A stretch of DNA of 6,187 nucleotides from CAXDOZ01 sp963991145 (GTDB taxonomy: Bacteria; Bacteroidota; Bacteroidia; Chitinophagales; JABDMM01), in NCBI GenBank assembly GCA_963991145.1, contig CAXDOZ010000131.1, positions 1-6,187 on the forward strand, given 5' to 3'. Position numbers and translations under genes: made by a program. Under the pieces are notes generated by a model. The model was not told where the DNA came from, did no database searches, and saw nothing but the letters and a program-made list of their open reading frames with translations. Shown one piece after another: positions 1-5,353 of the stretch. Position 1 is the stretch's first letter, and each line of letters starts with the position of its first letter.

Positions 1-305
1 ACTTCCTTCTTACTTATCAGAACAAGAAAGGAACTTCTGCTAACCTGTCATTCAATGTACAGGGAAGACAGATCTCAGTGATTGGCTTCAAAGGAAACCC
101 AAACATTTTCCAGAATCCAATTCCATTGCTGAACTTCACTCTTGACCAGGAATTGAAGAAAGGATGGTCGATCAGGTTCACGGCTACTAACATCCTGAAC
201 TCAATTGATAAGCAGATCCAACCATATAACAATATTAACTACGTCTACCAGGCAAATAGAAATGGAGTCGAGCTGAACTTCGGCGTCAAGTATGTTATCA
301 AGTAG
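1..305 (+). CDS. TonB-dependent outer-membrane receptor, C-terminal fragment
   Basis: The last roughly 100 residues of a protein whose start lies left of the window; the frame is open from position 3 to the TAG at 303-305. The visible part alternates polar and hydrophobic residues in short beta strands separated by turns, as in the end of a 22-stranded barrel. The segment LLNFTLDQELKKGWSIRFTA followed by TNILNS is very typical of TonB-dependent receptors (a strand, a tight KKGW turn, then a strand with the N-(I/L)-(L/F)-N motif). The last strand is GVELNFGVKY. The protein would sit in the outer membrane and import a ligand using TonB/ExbBD energy; the ligand cannot be told because the plug domain is outside the window. 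It ends in VIK rather than the usual terminal aromatic residue, a small deviation. A CarO- or SusC-like receptor is possible; the broad family is fairly sure. Confidence 0.82.
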   Translation, partial: FLLTYQNKKGTSANLSFNVQGRQISVIGFKGNPNIFQNPIPLLNFTLDQELKKGWSIRFTATNILNSIDKQIQPYNNINYVYQANRNGVELNFGVKYVIK

Positions 306-384
306 TTAACTTAGCTTACATTATTTTAACATCTAGAAATGGTGTAATAAGCTGATAATCAAATCATAAAGAATATCTGAATAA

Positions 385-413
385 GAAGGGAGCCTATTTG
401 GTTCCCTTTCTTG
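385..413 (+). terminator. Intrinsic terminator after the TonB receptor gene
   Basis: AAGGGAGCC (386-394) pairs with GGTTCCCTT (400-408) across a TATTT loop, giving nine pairs with one G-U; a further G-U pair at 385/409 is possible. It is followed by TTTCTT (407-412). It lies about 80 bp after the receptor stop codon and just before the promoter of the next gene, so it should isolate the receptor transcript. The stretch 306-384 is AT-rich and holds nothing else that I recognise. Confidence 0.75.
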
Positions 414-425
414 AACCCTTTATGT

Positions 426-433
426 TAACTTTG
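426..433 (+). promoter_or_regulatory. Bacteroidota -7 promoter element (TAnnTTTG) for the MORN-repeat gene
   Basis: TAACTTTG is an exact match to the TAnnTTTG element recognised by the Bacteroidota housekeeping sigma factor. No good TTTG -33 element lies at the usual distance; the nearest TTTG (397-400) is 25 bp upstream and lies partly in the terminator loop. Transcription would begin around 439-441, at or almost at the first ATG. Confidence 0.55.
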
Positions 434-438
434 CGTTA

Positions 439-849
439 ATGAAAAGTAAACAAGTTATTATGAAAGGGTATATGAATATGGTGCTGTTGACTTGTTTGTT
501 ATCAATCAGTGCTTCAGCACAAACTAGAGATAGTGAGAATGAATTTGTAGATCGCGACGATGAAAACGCGATTGTAGATACAAGAGAATCAATTTTTTAT
601 TACTACGATGATGAGAGTCTGAGACAGACTGGTCATTTCCTGAATGGCGAGCGCGATAGCGTTTGGAGAGCATGGCATCAAAATGGCCAGCTTTGGGCAA
701 CTGCCACTTTCCAGGAAGGAGATAAGACCGGCATATGGACTGTGTATGATCAGTTTGGTAATCTGAAATACGAGCTAGTTTTTATTGAGAACAAGCTACA
801 TGAAGCCAGAGAGTGGAATACAGAGGGAGATCTTGTTGCTACTCGATAA
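439..849 (+). CDS. Small exported MORN-repeat protein
   Basis: A 136-residue protein (from ATG 439) with a signal peptide: positive N-terminus, hydrophobic run MVLLTCLLSISASA, and likely signal peptidase I cleavage before Gln28. There is no lipobox cysteine at the cleavage site. An acidic linker (about 30-58) leads into roughly three degenerate units of about 23 residues (about 60-132). Each has the MORN_2 / YwqK pattern of a G-x-F/W-x-x-G turn followed by W-x-x-(W/Y)-x-x-x-G, for example WRAWHQNGQLWATATFQEG and then GIWTVYDQFGN. Such proteins are often annotated as a toxin-antitoxin system YwqK family antitoxin, but nothing here suggests a toxin partner; an envelope surface or binding role is more likely, function unknown. 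ATG 460 (the eighth codon) is an alternative start that leaves a 5' leader and a normal MKGYM signal start. The gene is flanked by a terminator and its own promoter, so it is probably monocistronic. Confidence 0.8.
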   Translation: MKSKQVIMKGYMNMVLLTCLLSISASAQTRDSENEFVDRDDENAIVDTRESIFYYYDDESLRQTGHFLNGERDSVWRAWHQNGQLWATATFQEGDKTGIWTVYDQFGNLKYELVFIENKLHEAREWNTEGDLVATR

Positions 850-904
850 GCAGCTAAGAATCAATTCTTTCAAATTCTTTAACATATGTATTGATGCTTA
901 ACGC

Positions 905-912
905 TACCTTTG
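905..912 (+). promoter_or_regulatory. Bacteroidota -7 promoter element (TAnnTTTG) for the metallophosphoesterase gene
   Basis: TACCTTTG is an exact TAnnTTTG match and shares the extended TTTGCG with the element at 426-435. Transcription is expected near 918-920. A TATG at 885-888 is a possible weak -33 element (three of four bases, 16-bp spacer). The element overlaps the TTG at 910-912, which argues that this TTG is not a start codon. Confidence 0.6.
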
Positions 913-920
913 CGACATCA

Positions 921-939
921 ATTTTGGCAGTCCCAAAAT
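921..939 (+). promoter_or_regulatory. Hairpin or inverted repeat in the 5' leader of the metallophosphoesterase gene
   Basis: ATTTTGG (921-927) and CCAAAAT (933-939) are perfect inverted 7-mers around a CAGTC loop. They lie just after the predicted transcription start and end 6 bp before the preferred GTG start at 946. It could be a leader hairpin that occludes or presents the start, or an operator; no function is demonstrated by the sequence alone. Confidence 0.35.
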
Positions 940-945
940 CTTATT

Positions 946-1809
946 GTGAGTCGCAGAGAAGTAGAAATAGCAGTAATTTCTGATGCCCATTTGGGTACTT
1001 ATGGATGTCATGCTAATGAGCTTCTGCATTACCTACGCTCAATTAAGCCAAAGATTCTCATTCTCAATGGAGATATTATTGATTTTTGGCAGTACTCAAA
1101 GTCTTACTTTCCAAAGTCACACTTAGGTGTAATTCACGAAGTATTGGATCTTGCTCAAAGGGGAACAAAGGTTTACTATTTAACAGGGAACCATGATGAC
1201 CTTTTAAGGAAGTTCACAAATATGAGCTTTGGGAATATTGAGCTTAGAGATAAGGTTCTGTTAGACATTGATGGCAAATTTGCCTGGGCTTTTCACGGGG
1301 ATGTTTTTGATACATCAATTACTCATGCTCGTTGGCTAGCCCGTCTTGGCAGCAAAGGATATGAGCTTCTTTTAAGGATCAACAGATTTGTAAACTGGAT
1401 TCTTAAAATGTTTGGGAGACCAAAGAAGTCATTCTCCAAGGCTATCAAAGACAAGGTTAAGCGAGCAGTTAAGAAAGTGAACGACTTTGAGCAGACTGCT
1501 GCTGATATCGCTATCGAAAACGGTTACACTTATGTGATCTGTGGTCATATCCATAAGCCACAGTTCAGAGAAGTTCATCACAGTAATAAGAATAAGGAAG
1601 GAAGTGCTCTGTATCTCAATTCCGGAGATTGGATCGAGAATCTAACTTCTCTAGAATACAATACAGGAGAGTGGAAAATCTTCTACTATAATGAGAATAC
1701 ACCGGAGGAGATGAATTTACCAGATCAGCTTTTGGTAGACAATCCAGAGAGATTTATTCCAGAGAAAGAGGAAGCAAAGTTGCTTTCACTCCTATTGAAT
1801 AAGCAATAA
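946..1809 (+). CDS. UDP-2,3-diacylglucosamine diphosphatase-family metallophosphoesterase (LpxH-like)
   Basis: A calcineurin-like phosphoesterase of the COG2908 type. From GTG 946 the protein is 287 residues and shows every metal-binding block in order: SDAHLG (Asp13, His15), NGDIID (Asp43), GNHD (81-84), FHGD (His117) and GHIH (200-203), followed by LNSGDWIENLTSLEY, a strongly conserved signature of this group. The family typically cleaves UDP-2,3-diacylglucosamine to lipid X and UMP at the inner face of the inner membrane, in lipid A synthesis. The DAHLGTYGCHA variant differs from the classical E. coli LpxH form, so a second paralogue elsewhere in the genome, or another nucleotide-diphosphate substrate, is possible. 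The basic stretch at about 150-180 could face the membrane. The frame is open upstream to TTG 910, but that codon lies inside the promoter, so GTG 946 is chosen. About 35 C-terminal residues extend beyond the catalytic core. It has its own promoter and converges with the gene at 1840. Confidence 0.85.
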   Translation: MSRREVEIAVISDAHLGTYGCHANELLHYLRSIKPKILILNGDIIDFWQYSKSYFPKSHLGVIHEVLDLAQRGTKVYYLTGNHDDLLRKFTNMSFGNIELRDKVLLDIDGKFAWAFHGDVFDTSITHARWLARLGSKGYELLLRINRFVNWILKMFGRPKKSFSKAIKDKVKRAVKKVNDFEQTAADIAIENGYTYVICGHIHKPQFREVHHSNKNKEGSALYLNSGDWIENLTSLEYNTGEWKIFYYNENTPEEMNLPDQLLVDNPERFIPEKEEAKLLSLLLNKQ

Positions 1810-1821
1810 TTAGGCTGTTTC

Positions 1822-1839
1822 ATCCCGAGACTTCGGGAT
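1822..1839. terminator. Palindromic hairpin between convergent genes, possible bidirectional terminator
   Basis: ATCCCGA (1822-1828) pairs perfectly with TCGGGAT (1833-1839) over a GACT loop. It fills most of the 30-bp gap between two convergent genes and abuts the TAG (1840-1842) of the coiled-coil gene. Neither side carries a T-run, so it is weaker than a standard intrinsic terminator and may act as an RNA 3'-end stabiliser or a repetitive extragenic palindrome. Confidence 0.5.
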
Positions 1840-3120
1840 CTACTCGTTGAGAGTTATTCTTTCCAGGAGCTCGTTTATCTCCGCTTCTGCAGCATCGATC
1901 TCAATCTGCTTTGCTGCTATAGCCGACTCTATTGAAGCCTTATTTACCTCCATTTCCGAGATCTTGGCTTTCGACCCATAAATGGACTCTTGCTTTTTCA
2001 TGCTGTCCTTCCCAATATCTTCTTTTTGTTTTTCCAGATCTTTTATTGCCTTCTCAACTCCTTTGATCTGCTCTTCGATATGGTCCTCATCATGAGCATT
2101 GAGCTTAGTTTTAATCTCAGCAATAGTTGCTTGCTCGGTTTCTATTTGTCCCTGGTAAGTTCCAATCTCGCTCTCAACTAGTGATAGTTCCGAGTTCTTT
2201 CCAGCAATCTCTGATGTGATCTTATTCAGATCCTTGTTCAATCCATTTATGTCTTTGCTAAGCTTTGGATCCATTGCTAGAAGCTCTGACTTTGATTTGA
2301 TCTCAGACTCAATGGAAGCTTGCTCGTTCTCAAGCCCGGCCATATCTGCTTTGATCTTCACCATTTCACCATTCAGCTTCTCTATGGTCTTCCTGATTGA
2401 CTCAATCATCTTTTCATGCTCTTTGATTTGAGTCTCATAACCCTTTACATCCACAGAAGCTAACTCCATCTGATACTGCTGCATATCAGTATTCTTATAC
2501 CCGATCTGCTCGTCAAGAGCAACAATTGCTGCTTCATTATTTGTGATACCGGTTTCTGCTGCGGTAATGGCATTTTGCGCTTCAAGGATCCCAAGTTCAA
2601 TCTCGGTTTTTTCCTCTGTTAGTCCATCCATCTCTTTCACGAGATCCGCCATTGCCAGTCGCTTTCCTGCTACCTGCTCATTAAGTACCTGAATGGAAAC
2701 CTTCTTTGCTAATCTTTCGGGATAGGCCAATGCTCTCTCGTGCATCTCTGTTGGAGATTCCGAATTAACCTCATCCGTTCCGATCTTGATGTTCACCATT
2801 AATCTCGCGGCACCATCTAATTGCTGGATCTTGTATACCAATGAAACAGGCTCGTGAGAAACATCCGGTACCAGAATACCTTCAACGTAATACTCATCAT
2901 CCGAACCTTTTACAGGCTTCAATTTGGCCTTATAAAGCTTAAGGTTTTCTGAAATGATATCTGTGAAGTGCTTGACCTTTGCATTGGTTACCTGCACCTG
3001 GTACACATGCATTTTACCAACTGTAAATGGGAATTCCGACTCAGTGACTTCACTGATGTCCTGTCCACTTGCATTAAGAATACTGAATCCAATGATTAAG
3101 CTGAGTAGTAATTTTTTCAT
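1840..3120 (-). CDS. Secreted coiled-coil protein of unknown function
   Basis: A 426-residue protein from ATG 3120; a GTG at 3123 directly before it adds one residue, but MKK is the better signal start. A signal peptide (KKLLLSLIIGFSILNASG, cleavage before Gln-Asp) sends it across the inner membrane; it has no lipobox and no further membrane segment. Residues about 30-120 look like a small alpha/beta domain (VYQVQV, YYVEGILVPD, VSLVYKI, LMVNIKIG). From about 140 to the end it is almost entirely heptad-like coiled coil rich in Glu, Lys, Ile and Ala, with likely breaks near DVKGYE (about 225), AMDPKLSKDING (about 285) and NAHDED (about 342). There is no cysteine. It is the last gene of the dnaJ-ABC operon, 16 bp after the permease stop, so it may work with that exporter at the periplasmic side. 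I do not recognise a named family; similar secreted coiled-coil proteins with a small N-terminal domain are common in Bacteroidota. Confidence 0.8.
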   Translation of the reverse strand: MKKLLLSLIIGFSILNASGQDISEVTESEFPFTVGKMHVYQVQVTNAKVKHFTDIISENLKLYKAKLKPVKGSDDEYYVEGILVPDVSHEPVSLVYKIQQLDGAARLMVNIKIGTDEVNSESPTEMHERALAYPERLAKKVSIQVLNEQVAGKRLAMADLVKEMDGLTEEKTEIELGILEAQNAITAAETGITNNEAAIVALDEQIGYKNTDMQQYQMELASVDVKGYETQIKEHEKMIESIRKTIEKLNGEMVKIKADMAGLENEQASIESEIKSKSELLAMDPKLSKDINGLNKDLNKITSEIAGKNSELSLVESEIGTYQGQIETEQATIAEIKTKLNAHDEDHIEEQIKGVEKAIKDLEKQKEDIGKDSMKKQESIYGSKAKISEMEVNKASIESAIAAKQIEIDAAEAEINELLERITLNE

Positions 3121-3136
3121 CACTTAGGGTTTGATG

Positions 3137-4453
3137 CTATTTTTCCTTGTAGAAGGCCCACTTTATGATCTCTCTAAAGCGAACTTTCTTACCATATAAG
3201 AGGATACCTACCCGATAAATACGGGCTGCGATCCATGTTGTTCCCAGAAAACTGATCAACAACAATGCCATTGATAAAATTAACTGCCAAACAGGAGGAT
3301 TAAAAGCCATTCTTGCGGGCATTATAATCGGACTGCTCAATGGGAAGATCGAGGCCCAGAAAGCCAGCGTACCATCCGGATCATTTAGAACAGGCATTAG
3401 AATAATGATCGAGGCAATGATCGGAAGTGAAATGGGAAGAGATAATGCCTGGACATCTCCGTCATCACTTGTTGCAGCTCCAATTGCCGCGTAAAGGGAC
3501 CCAAACAATAAATACCCTCCAAGGAAGTAAAAAATGAAACTTAGGAAGATAGGGGTGAAGTCAAGTTGGCCCAGGGCGATTGTTATTTCCTGAATCAATG
3601 CCGGGTCAAGATCTTCTGCTCCTGTTTCGCCTGCACCTGCCGACATGGTGGCCGCTCCCAGTAGCGGCGTCATCACAATATTGATAATTGATATCATGAT
3701 TCCCCAAAGCACGAACTGAGTTAATCCGACTGCTCCAATTCCAACGATCTTTCCAATCAGCAGCTCGAAGGGCTTTACGCTTGAAGCCATTACCTCAACA
3801 ATTCGATTGGTCTTTTCTTCCATGACCCCTTTCATGATCATGGTTCCGTAAATGAATAGAGCGAGATAAATGGCAAAGCCAAGTATGAACCCAATTCCCG
3901 AGGCTATCGCCTGATAGGCAGAATTCTTTGATTCTTCTGTTCTGCTGTACTCGCTTAACTGAACTTCAGAATTCAGCATTCTTTCACTCTCTTCTGAAAT
4001 GCTGAGACTATCGTATTGTGCTTTGCGAATGGCATCGTTAATAACATTTCTGATATACGCTCGTGTTGCCAGACCTAGATTCTTATCGGTATAACAGATC
4101 ACCTGTTTTCTCTCAGGCCTAAGGATGTCAAAGCCCTCAGGAATTACGATTGTCACATCTTCACCGATGTAAGGAGCAATTTCACTGCCTTTATGATAAA
4201 CCGTATCCAGCTTCTCAATTTTGATGTTTCCATCATCAGATGAAGGGAAAACTGCATCTTCAAAAAGACCTGATTCATCGATGATCAGCACGCTCTTCTC
4301 AGATTCTCCCACAGAGGAAACAAAAGCTACAAAGCCAAAAAAGACAATGAATCCCAGTGGGGCAATTAGTGTAGTTAGAATGAAGGATTTTTTCTTCACT
4401 CTGCTTAGATACTCACGCCCTATGATCAGTCCGATCTTATTCAACATGAGCAT
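3137..4453 (-). CDS. ABC-2 type exporter permease (NatB/YhaP-like)
   Basis: A 438-residue inner-membrane subunit that pairs with the upstream ATPase. A cytoplasmic N-terminus containing GREYLSRVKKKSF leads into one membrane helix (about 25-47). A large extracytoplasmic domain (about 48-180) follows, then a bundle of about five helices (about 183-207, 231-262, 300-327, 336-355 and 388-412, with a short hydrophobic turn at 363-380). The cytoplasmic loop EEKTNRIVEVMASSVKP (212-228) is the hallmark of the ABC-2 membrane_3/NatB family, and PLSSPIIMPAR (371-381) is its conserved late motif. The substrate is unknown; characterised relatives export sodium ions or confer drug or peptide resistance. 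An unusual Gly/Ala-rich loop lies at about 264-281. The first ATG overlaps the ATPase gene by 17 bp; the next ATG (4447) would overlap by 11 bp. Either arrangement implies translational coupling. Confidence 0.88.
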   Translation of the reverse strand: MLMLNKIGLIIGREYLSRVKKKSFILTTLIAPLGFIVFFGFVAFVSSVGESEKSVLIIDESGLFEDAVFPSSDDGNIKIEKLDTVYHKGSEIAPYIGEDVTIVIPEGFDILRPERKQVICYTDKNLGLATRAYIRNVINDAIRKAQYDSLSISEESERMLNSEVQLSEYSRTEESKNSAYQAIASGIGFILGFAIYLALFIYGTMIMKGVMEEKTNRIVEVMASSVKPFELLIGKIVGIGAVGLTQFVLWGIMISIINIVMTPLLGAATMSAGAGETGAEDLDPALIQEITIALGQLDFTPIFLSFIFYFLGGYLLFGSLYAAIGAATSDDGDVQALSLPISLPIIASIIILMPVLNDPDGTLAFWASIFPLSSPIIMPARMAFNPPVWQLILSMALLLISFLGTTWIAARIYRVGILLYGKKVRFREIIKWAFYKEK

Positions 4454-5351
4454 CCTGATTTTCTACACAATCAATAAAGATCTCATTTAAGCTTGGCAGG
4501 ATCTCTCTGAATTCCAGAATGTGGTAGTTCTTCTTTACCAGGAATTTCAAGAGGTCATTGGATTCCTCTTTTTCCTTTAGTCCCACAACTACCGACTTAT
4601 CAGTCATTGACTCAAGATCAAATTTCTCAAGATCAGCCTTATCAAACTCTCCTTCAATCTCGATATAGTATTTGTTCTTCTTGAACTGCTGTTTGAGCTC
4701 ATCTACCTTACCAGCCAGAACAACCTCTCCTTTGCTGATCAAAGCGATCTCATCGCAAATTGCCTCGACCTGCTCCATCCGGTGAGTAGAGAAGATGATC
4801 GTAACTCCTTTCTCATTCAGGCGGTGAATTTCCTCTTTGATAAGATTGGCATTAATAGGATCTAATCCGCTAAATGGCTCATCGAGAATTAAAAGACTCG
4901 GCTCGTGGATCACAGTTGAAATGAACTGGATCTTTTGCTGCATACCTTTTGAAAGCTCTTCGACCTTTCGATTGGACCATTCAGAAATTCCAAGTTTATC
5001 CAGCCAGAAATCGATCTTTTCAAGAGCATCTTTTTTTGACAGGCCCTTTAGACGTGCCAGATAGACTAGGTGCTCTCCCACCTTCATCTTCTTGTAAAGA
5101 CCACGCTCTTCAGGCATATATCCAATAGAGTACCGATCCTCGTATTGCATAGGATTACCATTGAACAGAATCTGTCCAGAGTCCTGTCCAATGATCCTTG
5201 TGATCATTCTGATCAAAGTGGTTTTCCCCGCACCATTCGGACCTAGAAGTCCAAATATGCTTCCCTTCCCAATTTCAATTGAGATATACTTATTGGCGAG
5301 GTGTCCCTCGTACTCCTTGGAAACATCTTGTATGGAAAGAGCTGATTGCAT
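4437..5351 (-). CDS. ABC exporter ATP-binding protein (NatA/YhaQ-like)
   Basis: A 304-residue cytoplasmic ATPase. All core motifs are present: Walker A GPNGAGKT (37-44), signature LSKGM (133-137, the LSGGQ variant of this family), Walker B LLILDEP (153-159), D-loop SGLD (161-164) and switch histidine His190 in STHRMEQ. The Q-loop position reads GYMPEERGLY (77-86), with Glu in place of Gln, as is common in this subfamily. Residues about 225-298 match the C-terminal DUF4162-type domain found in this class of exporter ATPases (LEFREILPSLNEIFIDCV). It would power the permease encoded by the overlapping downstream gene. Its ATG lies 2 bp after the dnaJ stop codon, so it is probably co-transcribed with dnaJ. 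The specific substrate is not predictable. Confidence 0.92.
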   Translation of the reverse strand: MQSALSIQDVSKEYEGHLANKYISIEIGKGSIFGLLGPNGAGKTTLIRMITRIIGQDSGQILFNGNPMQYEDRYSIGYMPEERGLYKKMKVGEHLVYLARLKGLSKKDALEKIDFWLDKLGISEWSNRKVEELSKGMQQKIQFISTVIHEPSLLILDEPFSGLDPINANLIKEEIHRLNEKGVTIIFSTHRMEQVEAICDEIALISKGEVVLAGKVDELKQQFKKNKYYIEIEGEFDKADLEKFDLESMTDKSVVVGLKEKEESNDLLKFLVKKNYHILEFREILPSLNEIFIDCVENQDAHVE

Positions 5352-5353
5352 GA

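Noticed and set aside
397..400. TTTG as -33 element for the MORN-gene promoter
   Set aside because: The spacer to the -7 element is 25 bp, longer than usual, and the bases lie in the loop and stem of the terminator.
856..880. AAGAAT/ATTCTT inverted repeat and the TCAATTCTTT, CAAATTCTTT tandem similarity after the MORN gene
   Set aside because: The inverted repeat has only a 2-base loop and is AT-rich, so it is too weak to call a terminator; the tandem similarity is short and consistent with base composition.
910..945. TTG 910 as start of the metallophosphoesterase
   Set aside because: It overlaps the TAnnTTTG promoter element, and the encoded residues precede the normal family start.
1990..2431. 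Plus-strand open frames of 63 and 71 residues
   Set aside because: They lie antisense to the coiled-coil gene, with low-complexity Phe/Ser/Leu-rich translations expected from the reverse of Glu/Lys-rich coding sequence.
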